Assembly: GCF_946479755.1 (NCBI RefSeq)
Contig: NZ_CAMLHC010000018.1
Span: 102,789-166,788, forward strand
Origin: an uncultured Chitinophaga sp.
Lineage (GTDB): Bacteria > Bacteroidota > Bacteroidia > Chitinophagales > Chitinophagaceae
DNA: 64,000 nt
Direction of reading: 5' to 3'
Part shown: positions 18,995 through 27,557 of the stretch, one piece after another
How the letters are laid out: the number at the start of each line of letters is the position of its first letter
How positions within the stretch are numbered: the first letter of the stretch is position 1
The notes under the pieces: model-generated
Databases searched by the model: none
Seen by the model: the letters and a program-made list of their open reading frames with translations, nothing else
Told to the model about the DNA's origin: nothing
Program-made: the position numbers and the translations under genes

Positions 18995-20905
18995 ATGCTG
19001 GACGCTAAAATACCGGACGGGCCACTGGAAGACAAGTGGCGTCATTACAAGGAACATGCTAAGCTGGTAAACCCTGCTAACCGTAAGAAGCTGGAGGTGA
19101 TCGTGGTGGGTACCGGGCTGGCCGGCAGTGCTATTGCTGCTTCCCTGGGGGAGATGGGCTACCGGGTGAAGAGCTTTTGTTTCCAGGATACGCCGCGCCG
19201 GGCGCACTCAGTCGCGGCACAGGGAGGCGTAAACGCCTGTAAGAATTATAAAAACGACGGGGACAATGTTTTCCGCATGTTTTACGATACCATCAAAGGG
19301 GGCGATTTCAGGGCACGCGAAGCTAATGTATACCGCCTGGCGGAATGCAGCGCTAACCTGATAGATCAGGCAGTGGCGCAGGGCGTGCCTTTCGGCAGGG
19401 AGTACGGCGGTTACCTCAACAACCGCTCTTTCGGCGGCGTGCAGGTATCGAGAACGTTCTACGCCCGTGGGCAAACCGGTCAGCAGTTGTTGCTGGGCGC
19501 TTATCAGGCGCTGATGCGGCAGGTGCACCTGGGGACTGTGAAAATGTATGCCCGGCATGAAATGCTGGACCTGGTAACGATCGATGGTAAGGCGAAAGGC
19601 GTTATTGTCCGTAACCTTGATACCGGCGAAATAGAACGGCATGGCGCACACGCCGTGATACTGGCCACCGGCGGGTTCGGGAAGATCTATTACCTGTCTA
19701 CCCTGGCCATGGGCTGTAATGGTTCCGCTATCTGGCGGGCGCACAAAAAAGGCGCGCTGATTGCCAATCCCAGCTGGACGCAGATCCATCCTACCAGCCT
19801 GCCGCAATCCGGCGAATACCAGTCCAAGCTGACGCTGATGTCAGAATCCCTGCGTAACGACGGCCGCATATGGGTGCCTAAAAGGCAGGAGGAGAGCAGG
19901 CTGCCTAACCAGGTGCCGGAAGAAGAACGGGACTATTATCTGGAGCGCCGTTATCCTGCGTTTGGTAATTTATCGCCGCGGGACATCGCTTCCCGGGCGG
20001 CTAAAGAGCGTATTGATGCGGGTTATGGCGTTGGGCCACTGAAAAATGCCGTTTATCTCGATTTCTCGAAAGCGATTAAAGACCAGGGAATAGATAAGAT
20101 CAGGGAGAAGTATGGGAACCTGTTCCGCATGTACGAAAAAATCACGGGGGTAGACGCCTATAAAGAGCCCATGAAGATTTCGCCGGCAGCGCATTTTTCT
20201 ATGGGGGGCTTATGGGTGGACTATGAGCTGATGACCACCATACCCGGACTGTTTGCGTTGGGAGAAGCGAATTTCGCTGACCATGGCGCCAACCGGCTGG
20301 GCGCTAATTCGCTGTTGCAGGCCTGTGTGGACGGGTATTTCATTGCGCCGTACACGCTGGCCAATTACCTGGCCGATGAAATTAAAACACCGGCCACGGA
20401 CGTGCATCATCCCGCTTTTGATGCGGCAGTTAAGCAGGTGGAGGAACAGCTGCATTTACTGAAAAGCATCGGCGGGAAACTATCGGCGGATTATTTCCAT
20501 AAAACACTCGGTAAAATACTGTACGATAAATGTGGGCTGTCGCGCGATGCAGAAGGGCTGGAAGCGGCGATCGGGGAGATCAGGGGGCTGCGGCAGCAGT
20601 TTTATGCCGACCTGTTTATTCCGGGCGGATATGCTATCAACAGCGAGCTGGAAAAAGCCGGCAGGGTGGCGGACTACCTGGAGCTGGGAGAGCTGATGTG
20701 TTACGATGCACTCACGCGGGAAGAATCCTGTGGGGCGCATTTCCGGCTGGAGTACCAGACGCCCGAAGGGGAGGCGATGCGTAATGATACAGATTTCGCT
20801 TTTATATCTGCCTGGGGATGGGCTGGTGAGGGCCAGCCGCCGGTATGGAATAAAGAGCCCCTGATATTTGAATTTGTTACCCCTACCATAAGAAGCTATA
20901 AATAA
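18995..20905 (+). CDS. sdhA: Succinate dehydrogenase / fumarate reductase flavoprotein subunit
   Basis: A 636-residue catalytic subunit. An N-terminal FAD-binding Rossmann motif ([16 protein letters not shown]) is followed by [11 protein letters not shown], where the His carries covalent FAD. Dicarboxylate-binding elements such as WTQIHPTSL and the [13 protein letters not shown] segment are intact. It interconverts succinate and fumarate on the cytoplasmic side of the inner membrane. The short spacings (6 bases to sdhC, 5 to sdhB) indicate co-transcription. Confidence 0.97.
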   Translation: MLDAKIPDGPLEDKWRHYKEHAKLVNPANRKKLEVIVVGTGLAGSAIAASLGEMGYRVKSFCFQDTPRRAHSVAAQGGVNACKNYKNDGDNVFRMFYDTIKGGDFRAREANVYRLAECSANLIDQAVAQGVPFGREYGGYLNNRSFGGVQVSRTFYARGQTGQQLLLGAYQALMRQVHLGTVKMYARHEMLDLVTIDGKAKGVIVRNLDTGEIERHGAHAVILATGGFGKIYYLSTLAMGCNGSAIWRAHKKGALIANPSWTQIHPTSLPQSGEYQSKLTLMSESLRNDGRIWVPKRQEESRLPNQVPEEERDYYLERRYPAFGNLSPRDIASRAAKERIDAGYGVGPLKNAVYLDFSKAIKDQGIDKIREKYGNLFRMYEKITGVDAYKEPMKISPAAHFSMGGLWVDYELMTTIPGLFALGEANFADHGANRLGANSLLQACVDGYFIAPYTLANYLADEIKTPATDVHHPAFDAAVKQVEEQLHLLKSIGGKLSADYFHKTLGKILYDKCGLSRDAEGLEAAIGEIRGLRQQFYADLFIPGGYAINSELEKAGRVADYLELGELMCYDALTREESCGAHFRLEYQTPEGEAMRNDTDFAFISAWGWAGEGQPPVWNKEPLIFEFVTPTIRSYK

Positions 20906-20910
20906 CGTGT

Positions 20911-21657
20911 ATGCATATACGATTAAAAATATGGAGGCAGGAGAACAGCCACGAGGCCGGCAAAATGCAGGATTATGCATTGTCGGATGTGAATCCGGAT
21001 ATGTCATTCCTGGAGATGCTGGACATGCTGAATGAGCAGCTGCTGTCGCAGGGTCAGCGGGTGGTCGAGTTTGATCATGATTGCCGGGAGGGTATCTGCG
21101 GGCAGTGTGGTGTGATGATCAACGGGCGTGCCCACGGGCCTTTGAAAAACACGACCACCTGCCAGCTGCATATGCGCAGTTTCCGGGATGGGGACACTAT
21201 TTACATAGAGCCTTTCCGCGCGACGGCCTTTCCCGTGAAATGTGATCTTAAAATAGACCGCAGCGCGTTTGACAGGGTAATACAGGCCGGCGGTTATGTG
21301 TCTGTCAATACCGGGCAGGCGCCGGAGGCCAATAGTATTCCCGTAGGGCATCCTGTGGCGGAAGCGGCGTTTGATGCCGCTGCCTGTATCGGATGCGGCG
21401 CCTGTGTGGCGGTGTGCAAAAATTCCAGTGCGGCGTTGTTTACCAGCGCGAAGATCACCCATCTGGTATTATTGCCACAGGGAGCGGTGGAGGCGCAGGA
21501 AAGGGTGCGTCATATGGTGGACCAGATGGACGCCGAAGGCTTCGGTCATTGCAGCAATACGGAGGCATGTGAAGCAGAATGTCCGCAGCAGATTTCGGTG
21601 CTGCATATCGCGCGGATGAACTGGGAATACAACAAGGCGCAACTGCTGAAAAAATAG
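20911..21657 (+). CDS. sdhB: Succinate dehydrogenase / fumarate reductase iron-sulfur subunit
   Basis: A 248-residue electron-transfer subunit. The plant-type 2Fe-2S site is in [10 protein letters not shown] plus a later Cys (residues about 57-80). The 4Fe-4S ligands are in [11 protein letters not shown], and the 3Fe-4S region in [12 protein letters not shown]. All expected Cys are present. It passes electrons from FAD in SdhA to heme in SdhC. It is the last gene of the porin-transporter-sdh run; no strong terminator is evident directly behind it. Confidence 0.97.
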   Translation: MHIRLKIWRQENSHEAGKMQDYALSDVNPDMSFLEMLDMLNEQLLSQGQRVVEFDHDCREGICGQCGVMINGRAHGPLKNTTTCQLHMRSFRDGDTIYIEPFRATAFPVKCDLKIDRSAFDRVIQAGGYVSVNTGQAPEANSIPVGHPVAEAAFDAAACIGCGACVAVCKNSSAALFTSAKITHLVLLPQGAVEAQERVRHMVDQMDAEGFGHCSNTEACEAECPQQISVLHIARMNWEYNKAQLLKK

Positions 21658-21744
21658 CGCAGTATTACGTTCCGGCGTGTACGTAGTTATACGTAATTTG
21701 AAAATTTTGTTGCTTAAAACGAATTTTTTTTGAAGAAAAAGGTG

Positions 21745-21752
21745 TAGATTTG
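21745..21752 (+). promoter_or_regulatory. Bacteroidota -7 element upstream of the IPT/TIG lipoprotein
   Basis: TAGATTTG, about 120 bases upstream of the ATG at 21874, implying a leader of over 100 bases. Confidence 0.4.
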
Positions 21753-21873
21753 CATCCGCTTTTATACCGAAGATATACTGTTGCGAATAAGAGTTGCTAC
21801 ATGCAATAGTGTTACCCCGGATTTTATTTGTAACAGGGTTTGTTACCCTACCCCAAAATGAAGTATTAATAAG

Positions 21874-22248
21874 ATGAAACATTACAACACGTTTGTGGTG
21901 GCCCTTATGCTGCTGGTAGCGGCAATGACGGCCTGTTCCCCAAACCAGGAAAAAAAAGAAAAAGAAACAGCTACAGTGACCGGTAATGCCGGTAATTTTC
22001 TGATCATCAGAGGTCATGGTTTTAGCAAAGAGAAAGCTGCTAACAAAGTGATCTTTGGAGATGTGGCCGCGCATATATTGCGTGCAGAAGCCAACTATCT
22101 GCTGGTACAGGTACCGGAGCAGAAGGCAGACACTGTACAAGTGGTAGTAGCAGTAGGAGCTAACACCTCCAACGCTATGTTGTTTGAATACAACTCCGCA
22201 CGGAAGCTGGTAGCATCCGCACGTGAGTTCGCCAGCGTGGCCTATTGA
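21874..22248 (+). CDS. IPT/TIG-domain lipoprotein
   Basis: 124 residues. A lipoprotein signal ending AAMTAC is followed by a short Lys/Glu-rich linker and one IPT/TIG (immunoglobulin-like, plexin/transcription factor) domain. The typical sequence IRGHGFSKEKAANKVIFGD is visible, as is the closing SNAMLFEY strand. In Bacteroidota such domains often occur in surface glycan-binding lipoproteins. Here the domain is alone, so the ligand cannot be guessed. Monocistronic, with a terminator behind it. Confidence 0.7.
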   Translation: MKHYNTFVVALMLLVAAMTACSPNQEKKEKETATVTGNAGNFLIIRGHGFSKEKAANKVIFGDVAAHILRAEANYLLVQVPEQKADTVQVVVAVGANTSNAMLFEYNSARKLVASAREFASVAY

Positions 22249-22303
22249 TAACGCAGCGTTTAATTGTTATACCATAGCTTTATTTGTAAAGTAGAAATGA
22301 AGA

Positions 22304-22333
22304 GGGCGTCTCCAACAGAGGCGCCCTTTTTTT
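22304..22333 (+). terminator. Intrinsic terminator of the IPT/TIG lipoprotein gene
   Basis: 9-bp stem with one G-T wobble (22304-22312 with 22318-22326), 5-base loop and a T-run from 22327. Confidence 0.85.
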
Positions 22334-22357
22334 GTTTTTTTTCAGGAAGATGTCCTG

Positions 22358-24325
22358 TTAGATTTTTATCAGCCGGTGCTGATACCGTTCAGTACCACTG
22401 ATCAACCGGATAATGTAGATACCGGGAGCCCAGCCATTGACGGACAGGGTGGTCCTTCCGGCGCGGCGTTCACTCAGTATCCTGTTGCCCGCGGCGTTAT
22501 AGACTTCCAGCACAAAGGGCGCATCGTTTACCGGCGGGATCACCACATAGCTGGTAGCGGGATTGGGAAACACCGTCAGCGGACCGTTGCTGGCAGAAAT
22601 ATGTCCGGTGGTAGCATAGGTTGTCTGAGGGACTGCCATCAGCAGCGGAGCTGCTGATGTAGTATCCGAGCATACGGCGGCAGGGATGTATTTATCCACC
22701 ACCCGTTGAAACAGGATACGGTGACCGGCTGCATTGAAATGTACATCATCCCCGCTGTTATATTCAGGCAGGATGTATCCGTTGGCCTGTGCCAGCCCGC
22801 TCCAGAAATCGATGGCCTTTTCCCCGAAGATGAGATTGATGGTGTCTTTCATCTGCGCCAGCCGCAGGGCGGCGGCATAGCCCAGGTTACCTCTTGGTTG
22901 GGTGGTAGCCACCCACAGCGGAACATTATGCAGTGCTGCTTCCTGTTTCAGGGCGAGGTAATTGGCGGTTTGTTTGGATATGGGGAAGTTCCGCGCTTCG
23001 TCGTTACTGGGCATGTTAATGATGATGGCATCAGCCTGCAGCGCGATCGCCTTTGTGATGTTATGCGCGGTATCTACGGAATATGTAATGCCGGACACGG
23101 TATAGGGCGGTGTGCCGGTGGGCATGATCGCCTGTGTCGTGTTGCTGCCGAACGCCATCAGGATGATAGAGTCTGCACTGTTATGTTGCTGTTTGAGATA
23201 ACGGTTATACCGCATTACCCAGGCGCTGTCGCGGTCCGGGAGGCCGTTGCCCCATGCTGTGGAAGAGCCCAGCACCACGATGCGCAGCGGTTTGTTGCAG
23301 CTACCGGGCACATATACCACCTTTCCGCCTGCAACGTTGCTGTAGTAGTGGCGGTTTAGCGTAGCTTCCATATTCAACCGGTAATAGTATTGCTGGTTGA
23401 GCGCTATGGTGGTATCGGAGAACTGGTAATTGCGGGGCGTGGATGCGTTTCCTGCGGCGTTGACGTTGCCGACGGCCATCCAGCTAATGGTATCGATGCT
23501 CCGCTCGATGATAAATTTTACCGTGCTGTTTTCTTCGATGGTGCTCCAGGAGAGCTGCAACCGTTGCCCGGCAGTGGCCACAGTAAATGCTGACAGCCGG
23601 AAGGGCGGGGCAGGAGCGGTGGTACACAGTGCCTGCGGCAGTTGTTTTGCCACTACCCGGTCGAACAGGATACGTTGTCCGGCGGAATTCAGCAGGGCGT
23701 CATCGCCGCTGTTATAGGACGGCAGAATGTATCCTCTGTTGTCTGCCAGCCCTGTCCAGAAATCGATCGCTTTGCTGCCGAAATAAGTGATAATGCTGTC
23801 TTTCATTTGTGTGAGACGGGTACCGGCAGCGAGGCCCAGGTTGCCGCGTGGCTGGGTGGTGGCGATCCACAGGGGGATGTTGTACAAAGCGGCCTGCCGG
23901 GCCAGGGCTTGCAGGTTCGCTACCTGCACGGTCATCGGGAAATTGCGCGCTTCGTCTTCATTCGGGATGTTCACGATAATCGCGTCGGGCGCCAGGGCAA
24001 TGGCGCGGGTGATGTTACACGTGGTGTCTACCGTGAAGGTGGTGCCGGACACGATATACGGCGGTGTTCCATTTGCCTGGAGCGTGTGGGTGGTATTACC
24101 GCCTTTAGCCAGGATGATCACCGTATCAGCCGGGTGGTGTGTGGCTTTGAGGTACCGGCGGTAATGAAATGTCCAGGCGCTGTCGCGTACCGGCACGCCG
24201 TTGCCCCAGGCCGTGGAAGATCCCAGCACAACGATCTTCAGGGGATTGGTGCAGGTCTGGGAATAGCCGTTAAAAAACAATAACAGGAAAAAGGTGAGCG
24301 GACACAAATAGTACAGCTGTTTCAT
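22358..24325 (-). CDS. Secreted double SGNH/GDSL hydrolase with T9SS sorting domain
   Basis: 655 residues: signal peptide (1-22), SGNH domain 1 (about 28-230), a fibronectin III-like linker (about 240-335), SGNH domain 2 (about 345-550), a linker and a T9SS type A sorting domain (582-655, starting at LTVFPNPA). Both domains keep the nucleophile block VVLGSSTAWGNG (Ser37 and Ser355). Domain 2 has the block III Asn (Asn441) and the catalytic dyad in SGDDVHFN (His529). Domain 1 has Glu123 and Leu211 in these places, so it is probably inactive. Expected to be exported by T9SS and to deacylate a polysaccharide or glycan ester; the substrate is unknown. Confidence 0.85.
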   Translation of the reverse strand: MKQLYYLCPLTFFLLLFFNGYSQTCTNPLKIVVLGSSTAWGNGVPVRDSAWTFHYRRYLKATHHPADTVIILAKGGNTTHTLQANGTPPYIVSGTTFTVDTTCNITRAIALAPDAIIVNIPNEDEARNFPMTVQVANLQALARQAALYNIPLWIATTQPRGNLGLAAGTRLTQMKDSIITYFGSKAIDFWTGLADNRGYILPSYNSGDDALLNSAGQRILFDRVVAKQLPQALCTTAPAPPFRLSAFTVATAGQRLQLSWSTIEENSTVKFIIERSIDTISWMAVGNVNAAGNASTPRNYQFSDTTIALNQQYYYRLNMEATLNRHYYSNVAGGKVVYVPGSCNKPLRIVVLGSSTAWGNGLPDRDSAWVMRYNRYLKQQHNSADSIILMAFGSNTTQAIMPTGTPPYTVSGITYSVDTAHNITKAIALQADAIIINMPSNDEARNFPISKQTANYLALKQEAALHNVPLWVATTQPRGNLGYAAALRLAQMKDTINLIFGEKAIDFWSGLAQANGYILPEYNSGDDVHFNAAGHRILFQRVVDKYIPAAVCSDTTSAAPLLMAVPQTTYATTGHISASNGPLTVFPNPATSYVVIPPVNDAPFVLEVYNAAGNRILSERRAGRTTLSVNGWAPGIYIIRLISGTERYQHRLIKI

Positions 24326-24443
24326 GGGTGTGGATAATAAGGGATTAATAATAAAAATTCAGCTACGGTAGGGTATACGAAAACAGGGGTGTACAGGCGG
24401 CTACAGGTATCTAAATATAATCAATTAATACCGCTTGCGGGAG

Positions 24444-24476
24444 AAAAAAAGAGGTTGTCTTATACAAGACAACCTC
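24444..24476 (-). terminator. Intrinsic terminator of the META-domain gene
   Basis: Perfect 11-bp stem (24451-24461 with 24466-24476), 4-base loop, and seven A residues at 24444-24450 that read as a T-run on the minus strand. Confidence 0.85.
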
Positions 24477-24503
24477 CTCTGTTATAATGGGTTACTAAGT
24501 AGT

Positions 24504-25238
24504 CTATTTCAGGTCTTTCGGCTGCATGCCGAAGATCATGACCAGCTGATCGTTTTCGTAGAAGTTCAGCGTCTGGTCTGCCACATCATAGCGGTAAGTG
24601 TGTTCGCCGATCCTCTTCAGGAATTCTGTTTCGCGGCGCATCACATTTTCATCCATGCAAGCCATTCTTGTGCTGATCGCCATTGTAAAGGTAATGTTTT
24701 CTCCGTTAGTTTGGTAACCTCCGGAAATACGATTGCAACCGCCTTTACCATGGAAGCGTTTTGCTGCCGGATCAAACTCTACCCAGATGCCTGATTGTGT
24801 GAGCGTGCTGTCTCCGAGCTTGATAAGGTTCCATCTTTTGCTGGCAATAAATGCCCATGGAGAGCCCTTTTCAGGGGTGGTGCTCACTTTTTTCTTCTCC
24901 AGTACTTTCCGCAGGGTGTATCTGATAGAAGAGCCGTCGGCCGGTGGATTTTTAACGGGCGTCACTCTTACCAGCAGTTTGTAGCGATAGCCGGGCGTAT
25001 ACTTAAATCCTTCAATGTTGGTGTACAGGTTAGACCATTCGGTATCCTTCACGCCTTTGATCTGCAGGCACTCCATGGGTGCCACACCAGTGCATGGCTC
25101 CTTGGATTCCTTCACATAAATAGTCTGATTTTTTGGGGACTGCTGCTTTTGTACAGTCTTCACGGGCGTCATCCATGTCGTAGCCAGCGTCAATGCTAAT
25201 TCAAGAAACATAATTGTGATTTTAATCTTTAACAACAA
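24504..25238 (-). CDS. Secreted DUF4377 plus META domain protein
   Basis: 244 residues. A hydrophobic N-terminus (about 1-24; an alternative ATG at 25211 also leaves a signal) precedes a DUF4377-like domain (about 40-125, with IYVKESKEPCTGVAPMEC and LYTNIEGFKYTPGYRY). A META domain follows (about 140-240: RWNLIKLGDS, GGCNRISGGYQ, TRMACMDENVMRRETEFL). META domains occur in HslJ and in many Bacteroidota envelope proteins of unclear function, often heat- or stress-linked. It is 78 bases downstream of the SIR2-like gene, so read-through from that unit is possible. Confidence 0.8.
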   Translation of the reverse strand: MLLKIKITIMFLELALTLATTWMTPVKTVQKQQSPKNQTIYVKESKEPCTGVAPMECLQIKGVKDTEWSNLYTNIEGFKYTPGYRYKLLVRVTPVKNPPADGSSIRYTLRKVLEKKKVSTTPEKGSPWAFIASKRWNLIKLGDSTLTQSGIWVEFDPAAKRFHGKGGCNRISGGYQTNGENITFTMAISTRMACMDENVMRRETEFLKRIGEHTYRYDVADQTLNFYENDQLVMIFGMQPKDLK

Positions 25239-25316
25239 AAGGTACCTGACGGTTTACTTTTGTCAGCATACCTTCTGTTTGCAAAAACGCTGCCAGCATG
25301 CAGAATGTTACAATTT

Positions 25317-26198
25317 TCAGGAGGATTTCCGTTTTCCTATCCGCTGAATGATGCTGGTATAATAAGCCAGTTTATCTTTTCCCGGCAGGCTGATCACCTG
25401 TACATCATTGGCGGTAAGCAGGTCCAGCTTGAATTTAGAGGCAGGCACCAGCTCTTCCGGAATATAATAGTAGAGGGTGTTGTGTACCGGTACATTTTTA
25501 TGATGAAATTTCTGACGCGCCCTGTAGGTGAGTAGCCACCAGAGGTCTGTTTCCACAAAATCGAGCGACAGCCCGAAGATGTGGATGTCGTGTGTAAAGA
25601 AAAAATCTATCCACGAATGGTAGTACACCTGTTTGGCGTGTATGCGTCGCAGTAAGGATTCCTTCGGCACTTCTTTGCTGGAGTAGAAGGTGCCGCTTAC
25701 CACGTAGTTACGCATCAGCTGAAGCTGGCCGCCATAGTGCTCAAAGCCAAGATTGATGCTCATGGGATTGAGGCAGTCGCCATGGATATGCCAGTAATGG
25801 ATGTCGTCCATGGTGTACCTGCGGAAGATGCTGTAAAATTTTTCGTTGATAAGACTGGTGTTTTCATAAGGAGTCCGGCCTTCAAGGGTAAACTCATAGT
25901 TGGTGGTCAGGATATGCGCCGGTTTCAGCGCCCTGATGGCGGCGTGGATGCCATTGGCTTTAATTTCGGCGGCCTTGATGGCGATGAAAGCTTTCAGTTC
26001 CCTTTCACGGAGTTTTTCTCTTTTGATGGCGGTTAAAAAAATCTCTTCATACAGCAGCGGGAATGGTTTTTTGTCGTCCAGTTCCACGCAGTCTCCTGTA
26101 TGACAGAAGGTGATGATATCCTGCAGCAGGTCTTTCCAGCTTTGTCCGCTGGAAATGTTGTTGATATCATTTCCGATTAACAAAATAAGGTTGTTCAT
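25317..26198 (-). CDS. SIR2-like domain protein
   Basis: 293 residues with no signal or membrane segment. The order of SIR2_2-like motifs is visible: LLIGNDINNIS in place of the GAGxS nucleotide loop, LTTNYEFTLEG with the catalytic-type Asn100, YWHIHGD with His139, SINLGFEHYGG, and IFGLSLDFVETDLWWLL near residue 220. SIR2-like proteins bind or cleave NAD+, and several act in anti-phage defence; others have unknown cellular roles. Here the gene starts 17 bases after an alkB-type gene on the same strand, so a link to DNA damage is suggested. No partner defence gene (TIR, helicase, Argonaute) is adjacent. Confidence 0.65.
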   Translation of the reverse strand: MNNLILLIGNDINNISSGQSWKDLLQDIITFCHTGDCVELDDKKPFPLLYEEIFLTAIKREKLRERELKAFIAIKAAEIKANGIHAAIRALKPAHILTTNYEFTLEGRTPYENTSLINEKFYSIFRRYTMDDIHYWHIHGDCLNPMSINLGFEHYGGQLQLMRNYVVSGTFYSSKEVPKESLLRRIHAKQVYYHSWIDFFFTHDIHIFGLSLDFVETDLWWLLTYRARQKFHHKNVPVHNTLYYYIPEELVPASKFKLDLLTANDVQVISLPGKDKLAYYTSIIQRIGKRKSS

Positions 26199-26215
26199 AG
26201 CAGGTGTATATGGTT

Positions 26216-26836
26216 TTAGGAGTGGATAAAGCGGAAGGTGAGGTTAATCCTTCCGGAGGTCTGCCGGCTTGTTTTGGGTACCTGGTGTTCCCAGTATTGC
26301 TGCAGCGTCCCTTTCATGACCAGGAGGGAGCCGTGTTCCAGCAAAATTTCATGTTTCAGGTGATGATCATTTTTATAGCGTAATAAAAAACGGCGGGAGG
26401 CGCCGAAGTTGACAGAGGCGATCACCGGCTGGGGCCCCAGTTCCGGTTCGTCGTCTGCATGCCAGCCCATAGAATCGCTGCCGCTGCGGTAGAGGTTGAG
26501 CAATACACTGTTGAAATCTGTTTGGGCGATATGGGTAATACGGTCACGTATCTCCTGTAGGGCCGTCGTCCATGGACGAGGTTCAAACGTATTGCCGGAA
26601 AAACTATAGGAAGTGGCAGCGTCTCCATACCAGGCCATCAACCGCGGGAATAACACCTGTTTGCCATACATGTTCATCGATTCCTGTTTCCAGTCGATCG
26701 TATCCAGTAACGTCTGATAATAAACATCACTTTCCGCGGGCTTAAAAAAGCGCGGATAATAAGCCAGTTCTCCGTTCTTCAGGTGGATGGCATTCCCGGC
26801 GTCGGGCTCTTCAAAAAGGCTTCCCTGCAAACTCAT
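26216..26836 (-). CDS. alkB: AlkB-like 2-oxoglutarate/Fe(II) dioxygenase
   Basis: 206 residues, close to the size of AlkB and its ALKBH2/3-like relatives. The iron ligands are His126 and Asp128 in GWHADDE and His184 in EHQVPKT; the 2-oxoglutarate-binding arginines are in SGRINLTFR. It should repair 1-methyladenine and 3-methylcytosine by oxidative demethylation. A -7 box ends 4 bases before the ATG, so it has its own promoter-like element despite lying 41 bases after a DNA glycosylase gene. The SIR2-like gene follows after 17 bases. Confidence 0.9.
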   Translation of the reverse strand: MSLQGSLFEEPDAGNAIHLKNGELAYYPRFFKPAESDVYYQTLLDTIDWKQESMNMYGKQVLFPRLMAWYGDAATSYSFSGNTFEPRPWTTALQEIRDRITHIAQTDFNSVLLNLYRSGSDSMGWHADDEPELGPQPVIASVNFGASRRFLLRYKNDHHLKHEILLEHGSLLVMKGTLQQYWEHQVPKTSRQTSGRINLTFRFIHS

Positions 26837-26840
26837 GATA

Positions 26841-26848
26841 CAAATTTA
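26841..26848 (-). promoter_or_regulatory. Bacteroidota -7 element directly before alkB
   Basis: Reads TAAATTTG on the minus strand and ends 4 bases before the alkB ATG, implying a leaderless or nearly leaderless transcript covering alkB and the SIR2-like gene. Confidence 0.45.
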
Positions 26849-26877
26849 CAACGGCAGTACGCAATGTATTTACATGC

Positions 26878-27504
26878 TTATTGGTCTTTCCATTGCCAGA
26901 GATAGCGGCAGGCATGGGTCCGGTAGGGCGACCATCTGGCGGAGATAGTCTTCATTTTCTCGCGAAAAGCTTTCTTGTCGCTGATGTCCAGCTTGTACAA
27001 ACGGGCCATGGCCTGTTGTATGCCCAGGTCGTCGATAGAGAAAACATCTTCGCGGTGCAGGTGGAACATGAGCAGCATTTCCACGGTCCACCGGCCCACT
27101 CCCTTGATTTGGGTAAGGCACAGCATCACGGCTTCGTCGTCCATCTTATGCAGCCGGGCGTCGGTCAGCTTTTGTGTAATGAAGAAGTTGGCCACATTAT
27201 GCACATACGAGACTTTGGCGTTGGATAGTCCGATGGCACGGAGCTTCTCCGGAGGGGTGGCGGCTACCTGCTGAGGCGTTGGTTCTTTATTGCCGTAAAG
27301 GGCCAGGAAACGGGCGTAGATCACATCGGCCACTTTGGTGGACAGCTGCTGGGCCATAATAGCTCCGATGAGGCGCAGCGGGAAATTTTTCTGCTTTACC
27401 CGCACAGCCAGCGGCCCGCTGATGATCTTCTGCAGCTTTTTGTCTTTGCTGAGATGGGAGATATAAGCATGCTCCGTTACCGGAGTGCCTGACGGTCTGG
27501 GCAT
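26878..27504 (-). CDS. DNA-3-methyladenine glycosylase, HhH-GPD (AlkA-like)
   Basis: 208 residues of the helix-hairpin-helix GPD superfamily. The hairpin LTQIKGVGRWTVEM lies at 130-143, followed by the catalytic-Asp segment FSIDDLGIQQAM around 155-165. The short single-domain form fits bacterial and yeast MAG-type 3-methyladenine glycosylases, which excise alkylated purines to start base excision repair. Located immediately upstream of alkB on the same strand, forming a compact alkylation-repair cluster. Confidence 0.9.
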   Translation of the reverse strand: MPRPSGTPVTEHAYISHLSKDKKLQKIISGPLAVRVKQKNFPLRLIGAIMAQQLSTKVADVIYARFLALYGNKEPTPQQVAATPPEKLRAIGLSNAKVSYVHNVANFFITQKLTDARLHKMDDEAVMLCLTQIKGVGRWTVEMLLMFHLHREDVFSIDDLGIQQAMARLYKLDISDKKAFREKMKTISARWSPYRTHACRYLWQWKDQ

Positions 27505-27557
27505 AAACGATTGATTAAATGATTATATCCGCTATCCTGCACTCCGGCAAGGGGCCG

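Noticed and set aside
25317..26198. Complete SIR2-based anti-phage system such as Thoeris, DSR or SIR2-pAgo
   Set aside because: No TIR, helicase, Argonaute or other known partner is adjacent and the protein has only the SIR2-like domain; only the AlkB/glycosylase context is special.
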